Shown piece by piece: positions 9,507 through 16,806 of a stretch of 44,242 bases of DNA. The number at the start of each line of letters is the position of its first letter. Position 1 is the stretch's first letter. A program made the translations under genes and the position numbers. The notes beneath the pieces are model-generated. The model was not told where the DNA came from. It saw only the letters and a list, made by a program, of their open reading frames with translations, and made no database searches. Origin of the DNA: Paractinoplanes atraurantiacus. Lineage in GTDB: Bacteria > Actinomycetota > Actinomycetes > Mycobacteriales > Micromonosporaceae. Location of the stretch: assembly GCF_900215205.1 (NCBI RefSeq), contig NZ_OBDY01000004.1, positions 1 through 44,242 on the forward strand. Direction: 5' to 3'.

Positions 9507-10262
9507 GTGTGGCACGGTGAGTTCCGGGATCCTCGGCTCGTGGCGGTGTACGACGCCGAGAACGTGTGGGGGTGGGACGACGACTTCTTCATGGCCGTGC
9601 TGGCCGAGAGGACGTCGCCCCGCGTACTGGACTTCGGTTGCGGGACGGGGCGGCTCGCCATCGCGATGGCCGCGGCCGGCCATGAGGTGACGGGGGTCGA
9701 CCCGGCCCGGGCCTCGCTGGACGCGGCGCGCCGGAAGCCGGGGGCCGAGCGGGTGCGGTGGATCGAGGGGTCGGTCGAGGCGCTGCCGGAGCGGTCGTTC
9801 GACGCGGCCCTGCTCACCAGTCACGTGGCGCAGTTCTTCGTCGGTGACGAGGAGTGGTCGAGTGCCCTGCGCGCGCTGCGGCGGTCGTTACTTCCGGGCG
9901 GTCGATTGATCTTTGACAGCCGCGACCCCGTATATCGGGAGTGGGAGAGGTGGAACCCCACCGACTCGCGGCGGGTCATCGTCCTGCCGGACGGCGGCCT
10001 CGTTGTGGCATGGACGGAGGTAAATGACCGAAACGAGGGAACGATCTCCTTCACTCATCACTTCGCATTTACGGAGAGTGATGAGTTGATCAGCGAAGCC
10101 ACGCTCCGCTTTCGGTCCGAAGAGGAACTTCGCGCAGATGTCGAAGCGGCCGGTTTCGACGTCGACCGCGTCTACGGAGGATGGGCCCGCGAGCCCGCCG
10201 GCCTGGGCGAAGACGGCGAATTGATCATGGTGGCGGTGGCCCGGCCGCAGGGTACGGGCTAG
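9507..10262 (+). CDS. SAM-dependent methyltransferase
   Basis: A 251-residue class I methyltransferase. Motif I VLDFGCGTGRLAIAMA is near residue 35, the acidic residue after strand 2 is in VTGVDPA, and post-motif sequence LLPGGRLIFDSRDP follows. The acceptor is unknown. I prefer GTG 9507: TAGCAT (9494-9499) lies seven nt upstream and the protein then begins WHGEFRDPRLVAVYD, as relatives do. The open frame to ATG 9456 would overlap the divergent neighbour's start. There is no clear operon partner. Confidence 0.88.
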   Translation: MWHGEFRDPRLVAVYDAENVWGWDDDFFMAVLAERTSPRVLDFGCGTGRLAIAMAAAGHEVTGVDPARASLDAARRKPGAERVRWIEGSVEALPERSFDAALLTSHVAQFFVGDEEWSSALRALRRSLLPGGRLIFDSRDPVYREWERWNPTDSRRVIVLPDGGLVVAWTEVNDRNEGTISFTHHFAFTESDELISEATLRFRSEEELRADVEAAGFDVDRVYGGWAREPAGLGEDGELIMVAVARPQGTG

Positions 10263-10306
10263 ACGCCCGGCGCACTGTCGGGAACCTGCCAATCCGGGGC
10301 TGGGCG

Positions 10307-10334
10307 TTGTCAACGATGAATATGTGACTACTAT
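10307..10334 (+). promoter_or_regulatory. Promoter for the VWA-domain gene
   Basis: TTGTCA (10307-10312), a 16-nt spacer and TACTAT (10329-10334) form a good housekeeping-type promoter. It predicts a 5' untranslated region of about 50 nt ending in a GAGAGG ribosome site before ATG 10394. This gene, unlike many here, is leadered. Confidence 0.5.
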
Positions 10335-10393
10335 TCGCTCTCGTCCGAGGAATCGGTAACAGTTGTGGACCTTGCGATGGAGAGGTGGGTGCG

Positions 10394-12106
10394 ATGTCGG
10401 ATATAGCGCGGCGTAACCAGCCGCCCATGGACGAACCGAGCTCGCACCGGTCGCCGGAGGGCGGCGGCGTCGGCCGTTTCCTGCTCGCCGCGGCGATCGT
10501 CCTCATGCTCGTCGCCGTCGCCGGCGCCACCACCTGGTGGATGTACAGCCGTGAGCCCGCCGACCCCACGAGCCGGCCCGCCCCGGCCGCGTCCGCCTCC
10601 CAGTGCCCCGACGCCGACCTGACCGTCGCCGCGGCGCCCGAGATCGCCCCGGTGGTCCAGGCCGCCGCCCGCACTTTCAACCAGGACCCGTCCGACAAGT
10701 GCGGGCCGATCGAGGTCATCGCCGAGGAGCCTGCGGCCACGGCAGCCGCCTCCGTCAAGTACGACGTGTGGATCCCCTCCAGCAGCGCCTGGGTGACACT
10801 GGCGGGCGTACGAGGCGCCGCGTACAAGATCGACGGCGAGCCGATCGCCCGCACCCCCGTGATCCTCGCCGCACCGGCCGTCCTCGCCGCTCAGCTCGCG
10901 CCGGGCGGTCAGACGTCCTGGGCCAAGCTCACCGCGGGCGCCGCCAGCGGGCAGATCCCGGCCGTCACCATGCCGGACCCGCAGAACAACACCATCGGCA
11001 TGCTTTCGGTGTACGCGGTCAACAAGGCCATGGCGCGCACGACGCCGGACGCCGGCATCGCGCAACTGCGCGCGCTCACCCTGCGCAGCCGACTCACCGA
11101 CGCGACATCCAACCCGGCCCAGCTCATGACCCGGCTCGCCGGTGAGTGGAACGCGAACAGCGTCACCTCCTCGGTCGGCGTCTTCGCAACCACCGAGCAG
11201 CAGCTCAAGGCGTACCAGGCGAGCAAGCACACGGTGGAGCTCAAGGGCGCCGTCCCGGTCGACGGGCTGGTCGAGGCCGACTACCCGTTCGCGATCGCGC
11301 ACAACAACCGCGACGCCGACCTGACCGAGCGGTTGCGGGCGGCGATCACCAAGGCGGCCCTGACCCGTGCCGGCTTCCGCACCACCGCCAACCCGAAGGC
11401 GATGCCGCTGGCCGGCGACCCGCAGCAGTTGGCCGCCGCGGCCGCGATGTGGTCCGGATACAAGTCGCTGACCACGCAGGTGCTGCTGTTGATAGACGCC
11501 TCCGGCTCGATGAACCAGAAGATCACGGCGCCCGGCGGCCGCAGCACCACCCGGGCCGCGCTGCTGCGACAGTCCGGCGGCATCGCGGCGGAGCTGTTCG
11601 CCGAGGACACCAGCGTCGGCATGTGGTTCTTCGGCCAGCCGACGCCGTCCAGCCCGGCCCACGTCGAATCGGTCCCGTTCGGCCCGATCACCAGCGAGGT
11701 CGCGGGCAAGACGAGGCGTGAGGCGCTGGGCGCGGCGATGGCCCGGTACAGGGCGGCCGACAACTCGGGCACGCCGCTCTACCAGTCGGTCCTCGACGGC
11801 GTGGCGGAGATGCAGCCCAAGGTGCGGCAGGGCGCGGTCACGCTGGTGGTGGTGCTGACCGACGGCGTGGACGGCGAGTCGACGTTCAAGATGTCGCAGG
11901 CCCAGTTCATGCAGAAACTCACCGCCCAGCAGGACCCGAACCGCCCGGTACCGGTCCTGTCGGTCGGCTACGGCCCGGACGTCGACATGAAGGCCTTGAA
12001 CGAGATGTCCGCCGCCACGGGCGGCGCGGCCTTCGCCGCCACAAACCCGGCCGACCTGTCCTCAGCCATAGCAAAGGCCTTCCTGGCGGCCCACGCACCC
12101 CGCTGA
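10394..12106 (+). CDS. Membrane-anchored substrate-binding plus VWA domain protein
   Basis: A 570-residue protein with a cytoplasmic N-terminus and one transmembrane helix at about 28-50. A type 2 periplasmic-binding-like domain runs from about 70 to 345 (ADLTVAAAPEIAPVVQAAAR opens it). The C-terminal VWA domain has a complete MIDAS: D368-x-S370-x-S372 in LLIDASGSMNQK and a later TDGVDGE. The domain order suggests an outward-facing ligand-binding and metal-dependent adhesion protein; the ligand is unknown. ATG 10394 has a GAGAGG site at a good distance; the upstream GTG 10385 is worse. The gene stands alone. Confidence 0.88.
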   Translation: MSDIARRNQPPMDEPSSHRSPEGGGVGRFLLAAAIVLMLVAVAGATTWWMYSREPADPTSRPAPAASASQCPDADLTVAAAPEIAPVVQAAARTFNQDPSDKCGPIEVIAEEPAATAAASVKYDVWIPSSSAWVTLAGVRGAAYKIDGEPIARTPVILAAPAVLAAQLAPGGQTSWAKLTAGAASGQIPAVTMPDPQNNTIGMLSVYAVNKAMARTTPDAGIAQLRALTLRSRLTDATSNPAQLMTRLAGEWNANSVTSSVGVFATTEQQLKAYQASKHTVELKGAVPVDGLVEADYPFAIAHNNRDADLTERLRAAITKAALTRAGFRTTANPKAMPLAGDPQQLAAAAAMWSGYKSLTTQVLLLIDASGSMNQKITAPGGRSTTRAALLRQSGGIAAELFAEDTSVGMWFFGQPTPSSPAHVESVPFGPITSEVAGKTRREALGAAMARYRAADNSGTPLYQSVLDGVAEMQPKVRQGAVTLVVVLTDGVDGESTFKMSQAQFMQKLTAQQDPNRPVPVLSVGYGPDVDMKALNEMSAATGGAAFAATNPADLSSAIAKAFLAAHAPR

Positions 12107-12189
12107 CCCGTCCCCCGCGCCGCACTTCCGCCCACGCCCCCCTGCCTCGCGGCCCGGGCCCTGCATCGCGGTCGACGCGACTCGCCGGG

Positions 12190-13623
12190 TCATCGGGCGC
12201 TGCCGACCGGGAGTGCGGCGGCTGGGTGGCGGCGCCGGGCGAGGGCCGCGGTGGTGACGGTGACGGCGGCGGCGATCCACAACGGGAGCACGGTGCCGAG
12301 GTGGATCAGGGCCGAGCCGAGCGGGATGCCGAGGGCGACCGGGCCGAACATGACCGTGGTGGCGGTCGCGGCGACCCGGCCCAGCAGGTGGTCAGGGGTG
12401 CGGGTCTGCACCGCGGTGATGCCGGCGATCAGCGCCCAGGGCAGACCGAGCCCGATCAGAACACTCCCGGTGATCATCGCCGCCCACCACGGCAGCGAGG
12501 ACGAGAGGCACCCGGCGGCGAACACAACGGACCCGAGCGCCGCGACGGCCACCGGGCTGCTGCGGGCAAGCAAACGGCCGACGATCAGGCCACCGACGAT
12601 GGAACCGGCCCCCTGAGCCGTGGCAAGAAAACCGAGATGCGTCGAGGGCAGACCAAGGTCATGTACGAGGTGAGACAGCACGGCGGCATTGCAAAGCCCC
12701 GACATGCCGATGGCAACCCCCGCAACCACCACCGGCGTACGAACGTCCGCAATCCCGAAAAGCGCCCGCAGCCCCTCCCCCAGCCCACCTCGGCGCCGCT
12801 CCCCACCCTCCGCGCCGGCCTGAGCCCGCGCGACCACCACGGAAGCGCCAGCAGCCTCCGCGCCAGCCCCACTCCACGCCGCAGGCTCCGCCCGAGCCCC
12901 ACCTCGGGCGGCAGACTCCGTACCAGCCCCACCTCGGGCGGCAGACTCCGCGCTGGCCCCACCCCGCACCGCAGACTCCGCGTCGGCCCCACACCTGGCG
13001 GCAGGCTCCGCAGCGGCCTCACCCATGGCGGCAGACGCTGCGCCAGCGGCATCCTGCGCGGTGGGCGCGGCCGCGGTTCCTATGCGGAGGAAGGCGTAGC
13101 AGGCGGCTGAGAGCAGGGGCATCGCGGCGCTCAAAAGGATCACCGGGGTCGCGCCGTGCCAGGCGTAGAGAGCGGCGCCGGCCAGTGGGGCGACCAGCTT
13201 CATGCCCTCCTGGGCGCTGGAGCGCCAGCCGTTGACGTCGCCCAGCAGTTCCCGTGGGAGGGCGGAGGGCAGGATCGCGGTCTCGCCGGCGTCGCTCACC
13301 ACGTAGCTGACGCCGCGGAACAGCAGGACGGCGAAGATCAGCCAGACGCCGGCGGCCGAGTGGACGGCCAGCAGGGTCAGCAGGACCACGCCGAGGGCCA
13401 GGTCGGTGCCGATCAGAAGCGGACGGCGCGGAAGGCGGTCGGCCAGGCCGCCGAGCCACGGGCCGGCGAAGGTCGGCAGGTAGAGGCAGACGGCGGTCAG
13501 CGCGGCGAAGCTCACCGAGCCGGTCAGGTCGAGCACCCACAGGCCAGCCGCGATGCTCATCGCCGTGCTGCCGAAGCCGGACAGGATCGAGATCAGGATG
13601 AGCAGAACCGCGTTACGGCGCAT
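12190..13623 (-). CDS. MFS transporter with repeat-expanded central loop
   Basis: A 477-residue drug-exporter-like major facilitator with about 12 helices. The loop after helix 2 (GGLADRLPRRPLL) carries the family motif A, and LGFLATAQGAGSIVGGLIVG is in the second half. The cytoplasmic loop between helices 6 and 7 is enlarged by seven 10-residue Ala/Gly/Glu/Arg repeats (about residues 192-261). The ATG at 13623 was preferred over an upstream in-frame start at 13656 because it opens on MRRNAVLLILISILSG, as relatives do. It lies 59 bp after the HTH gene on the same strand and shares TTGAC-type sites with it, so it is probably its target. Confidence 0.88.
   Translation of the reverse strand: MRRNAVLLILISILSGFGSTAMSIAAGLWVLDLTGSVSFAALTAVCLYLPTFAGPWLGGLADRLPRRPLLIGTDLALGVVLLTLLAVHSAAGVWLIFAVLLFRGVSYVVSDAGETAILPSALPRELLGDVNGWRSSAQEGMKLVAPLAGAALYAWHGATPVILLSAAMPLLSAACYAFLRIGTAAAPTAQDAAGAASAAMGEAAAEPAARCGADAESAVRGGASAESAARGGAGTESAARGGARAEPAAWSGAGAEAAGASVVVARAQAGAEGGERRRGGLGEGLRALFGIADVRTPVVVAGVAIGMSGLCNAAVLSHLVHDLGLPSTHLGFLATAQGAGSIVGGLIVGRLLARSSPVAVAALGSVVFAAGCLSSSLPWWAAMITGSVLIGLGLPWALIAGITAVQTRTPDHLLGRVAATATTVMFGPVALGIPLGSALIHLGTVLPLWIAAAVTVTTAALARRRHPAAALPVGSAR
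12841..13050 (-). repeat. Seven 30-bp in-frame tandem units in the MFS central loop
   Basis: About seven 30-bp units (from 12841, stepping every 30 bp) encode decapeptides of the type GAGTESAARG. Units between 12901 and 12960 are nearly identical and the edges are diverged. The array lies in the loop between the two six-helix halves, where length changes are tolerated. Confidence 0.85.
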
Positions 13624-13671
13624 GGAAACCCCCGAGGTTGAGCCGTCCGGACCCACATCCTCGGGACTTGA

Positions 13672-13686
13672 GTGTCAATGTGTCAA
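13672..13686 (-). promoter_or_regulatory. Direct TTGACAC repeats upstream of the MFS gene
   Basis: On the minus strand two TTGACAC copies (complements of 13680-13686 and 13672-13678) lie 8 bp apart. CTTGA/TCAAG (13667-13671, 13683-13687) also forms a dyad around them. The core matches the ATTGACAA arm beside the HTH gene, so both may be sites for that regulator, or the upstream copy may serve as a -35 element. Confidence 0.4.
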
Positions 13687-14180
13687 GCCTGTGGCTTGGC
13701 GGCCTCCAGTGCTTCACGGAGCCGGGTGATGGCCGCGCGCGTGGGCCCGGGCATCGACCCGGCCGCCCCGGAGAGGTCATCGACCGAGGCCTCAGCCAGG
13801 GAGAACAGAGCGCCGGCGGGGGCTTCGGCCGCCGTCGCCAAGGTGTCGCGAACGAGGGCGGCCCGGGTGAAGCGGCGATCCCACCGGCGATCGGCTCCGA
13901 TGCGGCGGTACACCTCGACAGCGGCCGCACGCAGCGCCGCAACCCGATCGCCGAACTCCTCCGGCCCGGCCGGACGGGCCGCCGCCGCGGCCAGCCGAAG
14001 CCGCCGCTGCTCAGCGGCCTGCCGACTGCTCAGCCCCAGCGCACCAGCTATGTCCGACCAGGTGGCCCCAGCCCGCCGGGCCTGATTGATCAGCTCCAGC
14101 TCCTCAGCGTCGAGCCGCGCCCGCGCCGCTGGAATCTTGCTCAACCCCTCAAGCCCTTCCACGCCGAAATGGTACCGCAT
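13683..14180 (-). CDS. Helix-turn-helix protein, probable regulator of the MFS gene
   Basis: A 165-residue protein with one recognisable helix-turn-helix (ATWSDIAGALGLSSRQAAEQRR, about residues 39-60) followed by an Ala/Arg-rich helical region. I do not recognise a named family. It is followed on the same strand, 59 bp on, by an MFS exporter. An 8-bp perfect inverted repeat abuts its ATG. A GTG six codons downstream (14162) with TACCAT six nt before it is an alternative leaderless start. Control of the exporter and itself is inference. Confidence 0.65.
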   Translation of the reverse strand: MRYHFGVEGLEGLSKIPAARARLDAEELELINQARRAGATWSDIAGALGLSSRQAAEQRRLRLAAAAARPAGPEEFGDRVAALRAAAVEVYRRIGADRRWDRRFTRAALVRDTLATAAEAPAGALFSLAEASVDDLSGAAGSMPGPTRAAITRLREALEAAKPQA

Positions 14181-14201
14181 TTGTCAATGAAAGATTGACA
14201 A
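14181..14201. promoter_or_regulatory. Perfect 8-bp inverted repeat abutting the HTH gene start
   Basis: TTGTCAAT (14181-14188), a GAAAG spacer and ATTGACAA (14194-14201) form a perfect dyad directly before the ATG complement at 14178-14180. Its position suggests autorepression by the HTH protein. Confidence 0.55.
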
Positions 14202-14338
14202 GCGAGGCGGAGCGGAAAGGGGTGCCGAAGGCAGGAACGTGAGTAGAGGCGGCATGGCATTGGCATGCGAGGCGGCCGGGCTTGGGAGACGAGGTGGGCA
14301 GGCGAGGCGACGTAGGCCGGGAGGCGGGCGGAGCACAC

Positions 14339-14457
14339 GAGGCGGAGTGGGCCGGGAGGCGGAGTGGGTCAGGAGGCGGAGTGGGTCAGGAGGCGGAGTG
14401 GGCCAGGAGGCGGAGTGGGTCAGGAGGCGGAGTGGGCCAGGAGGCGGAGTGGGCCGA
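14339..14457. repeat. Non-coding minisatellite, seven 17-bp units
   Basis: Seven contiguous 17-bp units of GAGGCGGAGTGGGYCAG run from 14339 to 14457 with only single-base changes. They fill part of the 504-bp gap between two genes (14181-14684). The 17-bp period breaks all reading frames, so none of the frames across it is likely to be a gene. The plus strand is strongly G-rich. Confidence 0.95.
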
Positions 14458-14600
14458 GGCGGAGACGCGGGGTGGGCACGGGAGGCGGAGACGCGGGGTG
14501 GGCACGGCAGGCGGGGACGCGGGGTGGGCACGGCAGGCGGGGACGCCGGGTGGGCACGGCAGGCGGGGACGCCGGGTGGGCACGGCAGGCGGGGACGCGG
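14458..14600. repeat. Non-coding minisatellite, five 26-bp units plus a partial
   Basis: Immediately after the 17-bp array, five 26-bp units (14458-14483, 14484-14509, 14510-14535, 14536-14561, 14562-14587) share the GGCGGRGACGC...GGGTGGGCACGGCA pattern, with a broken sixth copy to about 14600. GGCGGAG is common to both arrays, suggesting one grew from the other. The rest of the gap to 14684 holds nothing I recognise. Confidence 0.95.
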
Positions 14601-14684
14601 CAGGGGCGGTGCGGAAAGAGGGAGCGCGGGAGATGAGGGTGGGCGGTGGAGCTTGGACCGCGGGCCTGAGTCAGGCTGGGGTGG

Positions 14685-16121
14685 TCAGGCTGTGGCTATG
14701 GCGATGGGGTCGGATGGGGGTGCGGACGGCTGGGGTGGGCGGCGCAGCAGGAGCGTGGTCAAGGCGAGGGCGGCCAGCACGAAACCGGCCGCCACGAGGA
14801 AGGCCAGGGTGTAGCCGGCGTGCAGGGCGGCCACCTGTGTGGACCCGGCCGATGACTCGGCGCGGGCGGCGGCCACCGCGGCCAGCAACGAGAGGCCCAA
14901 GGCTCCGCCCGCCTGCTGGGCCGTGTTGCTGAAGCCGGACACCATGCCGGTCTCGGCCGGGGCCGCGCCGGCCATCGCCAGCATGACGATCGACGGGATC
15001 GTGACGCCGACGCCCAAGCCCATCACGATCAGGGGTGGGAGCATGTCGGCCACGTACGACGGCTGCTCCGGAACACGAGCGAGCAGCAGCAAGCCGGCCA
15101 GCAGCGTGGCCAGCCCAGCGATCAGAACCGGTCGTGGGCCGAAGCGGCCGGTCAGCCGCGCCGCCACGAACAGCGACACCAGGCCGATCACGATCGGGGT
15201 CGGCAGGAAGGCCAGGCCGGTGCCGAGCGCGTCGTAGCCCATCACCTGCTGCACGAACAGCGCGTTCACGAACTGGAAGCCCATGCCGGTCGCGAACACC
15301 AGCACCACCACCGCGTTCGCGCGGAGCAGCCACCCACGCCCGAGCAGGCGGAGCGGGATCAGGGGCCGGGGTGCGGCGTGTTGACGTACGAGAAAACCGA
15401 AAATGAGAATCAGGGCCGCCGCGCCACTCACGGTCGCGGGAATGAGGGCTTCGGGCGAGCCGGTACGGGTGATCGCGTAGACGCCGAGGGCCAGGCCCAG
15501 CGTGATCAGCGCGGCGCCGGGGATGTCGAGGCCCGCGCCGAGGCCCAGACCCGGCTCGCGGGGCAGCACGCCGCGGCCGAAGAACCAGACCGCGACGCCG
15601 ATCGGCACGTTGATCAGGAAGATCACCGGCCAGCCGAGGGCGTCGGTCAGCACGCCGCCGACCACGAAGCCGAGGGCCGCCCCGCCGGCCTGCGTGAAGC
15701 TGTAGATGCCCAGCGCCCGCGCCTGCTCCTTGTCGGAGGGGAACAGCCGCACGATCATGCCGAGCACCACGGCCGCCGCGAACGCCCCGCCCGCACCCTG
15801 GAGGAAGCGGCCCGCGATGAGCACCTCGGCGTTGCCGGCGAGCCCGCACAGCAGGCTGGCCGCCACGAAGACCGCGAGGCCGGCCAGGAACACCCGCCAG
15901 GCGCCGAGCAGGTCACCCAGCCGGCCCGCGAGCAGCAGCAGCCCGGCGAAGGCCAGCAGGTAGGCGTTCACCACCCAGGAGACGCCGGCGGGCGAGAAGC
16001 CGAGTTCGCGCTGAATGTCCGGCAGGGCGACAGCCACGATCGTGCTGTCCAGAACGATCATCAACGACATCGCGCACAGGACCGCCAACGCGGCCGCGCG
16101 CCGGGGCACGGAAGGACTCAT
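14685..16121 (-). CDS. DHA2-type MFS drug exporter (EmrB/QacA-like)
   Basis: A 478-residue 14-helix proton-drug antiporter. SLMIVLDSTIVAVALPDIQ in helix 1 is the DHA2 signature, AGRLGDLLGAWRVFLAG is motif A and ISFTQAGGAALGF-like sequence (IYSFTQAGGAALGFVVGG) is motif C. The ATG at 16121 has TACGGT (16128-16133) six nt upstream, so a leaderless start is likely. A 24-bp near-perfect palindrome (16136-16159) fills the promoter spacer and -35. The MarR gene is 47 bp upstream on the same strand, and is the obvious repressor. Confidence 0.95.
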   Translation of the reverse strand: MSPSVPRRAAALAVLCAMSLMIVLDSTIVAVALPDIQRELGFSPAGVSWVVNAYLLAFAGLLLLAGRLGDLLGAWRVFLAGLAVFVAASLLCGLAGNAEVLIAGRFLQGAGGAFAAAVVLGMIVRLFPSDKEQARALGIYSFTQAGGAALGFVVGGVLTDALGWPVIFLINVPIGVAVWFFGRGVLPREPGLGLGAGLDIPGAALITLGLALGVYAITRTGSPEALIPATVSGAAALILIFGFLVRQHAAPRPLIPLRLLGRGWLLRANAVVVLVFATGMGFQFVNALFVQQVMGYDALGTGLAFLPTPIVIGLVSLFVAARLTGRFGPRPVLIAGLATLLAGLLLLARVPEQPSYVADMLPPLIVMGLGVGVTIPSIVMLAMAGAAPAETGMVSGFSNTAQQAGGALGLSLLAAVAAARAESSAGSTQVAALHAGYTLAFLVAAGFVLAALALTTLLLRRPPQPSAPPSDPIAIATA

Positions 16122-16127
16122 GGCCCG

Positions 16128-16159
16128 ACCGTAACAGATAATCCGGATCCGGACTATCT
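16128..16159 (-). promoter_or_regulatory. Exporter promoter with embedded palindrome
   Basis: The -10 is TACGGT (complement of 16128-16133). The palindrome 16136-16159 has arms AGATAATCCGGA and TCCGGACTATCT, differing by one base pair. It covers the spacer and expected -35 region. A dimer bound there would block polymerase. MarR as the ligand is inferred from the neighbour. Confidence 0.6.
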
Positions 16160-16168
16160 TGTAGCGAC

Positions 16169-16636
16169 CTACCTTCCGCGGGCCCGGCGGACCGGCTGCG
16201 GGCCGGGATCGCGCGGGGAGCCCGCCAGCAGGCCGAGCGCCTCGACAAACGCGGCCCTCGTCGAAGCCGGCAGCCCGTCGAGCGCCTCACCATGCACCCG
16301 GTCGACGATCTCCTGGCCCTCCTCGGCCACGCGGCGCCCCTTGTCGGTGACCGAGATGATGCGGGCGCGGCGGTCGGTGGCCGACGGCTTGCGCTCGGCG
16401 AGGCCGCGCTTCTCGAGGTCGTCGACCGTGCTGACCATGGTGGTCTTGTCGAGGTCGGCCAGCGCCGCCAGCTGGATCTGGGTGCGCTCCTGCTCGAGCG
16501 CGTGCACGAGCACGCACTGCATGCGCGGCGTCAGATCGATCTCGGACAAGGCGGCGGCGAGCCGGTTGGAGAGCGCGTGACCGGCGACGTTCAGCAGGCC
16601 GGTGATGTCGCGCTCGGTGCGTTCGGGGGCGGCCAT
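16169..16636 (-). CDS. MarR-family transcriptional regulator
   Basis: A 155-residue winged-helix regulator. It has the MarR recognition helix and wing in LAALADLDKTTMVSTVDDLE and RKPSATDRRARIISVTDKG (D-x-R-x-R of the wing). Start choice: two adjacent ATGs (16639 and 16636); TATGCT (16643-16648) lies exactly six nt before 16636, favouring it as a leaderless start. The DHA2 exporter follows 47 bp on. Release of repression by a drug or phenolic ligand is the usual logic of such pairs. Confidence 0.93.
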   Translation of the reverse strand: MAAPERTERDITGLLNVAGHALSNRLAAALSEIDLTPRMQCVLVHALEQERTQIQLAALADLDKTTMVSTVDDLEKRGLAERKPSATDRRARIISVTDKGRRVAEEGQEIVDRVHGEALDGLPASTRAAFVEALGLLAGSPRDPGPQPVRRARGR

Positions 16637-16649
16637 CATCGCAGCATAG

Positions 16650-16679
16650 CCCGGATCATCCGGAACGGGATGATCCGGG
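16650..16679. promoter_or_regulatory. 12-bp-arm inverted repeat in the marR promoter
   Basis: CCCGGATCATCC (16650-16661), a 6-nt spacer and GGATGATCCGGG (16668-16679) form a perfect dyad immediately behind the -10 (16643-16648). It overlaps the spacer and -35 of marR. It shares only CCGGAT with the palindrome upstream of the exporter. It is the likely autoregulatory operator. Confidence 0.6.
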
Positions 16680-16806
16680 GCCGGGACGGTTGGCGGGCCT
16701 GCCCCCGTGTCGGCCCGCCGGCCGTCCCGGCGGCTCCGATGTGGACAACCGTACGAGGGCGCCGCCACCGCGGACAACCGAATATGACGGGTGAAGTATC
16801 AAAGGG

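Noticed and set aside
14339..14600. CRISPR-like direct repeats
   Set aside because: The units are contiguous with no unique spacers and no cas genes are near; they are minisatellites.
14239..14932. Long open frames across the G-rich repeat block
   Set aside because: The 17- and 26-bp periods leave open frames in several registers at once, and the predicted proteins are low-complexity with no ribosome site; they also overlap an exporter in antisense.
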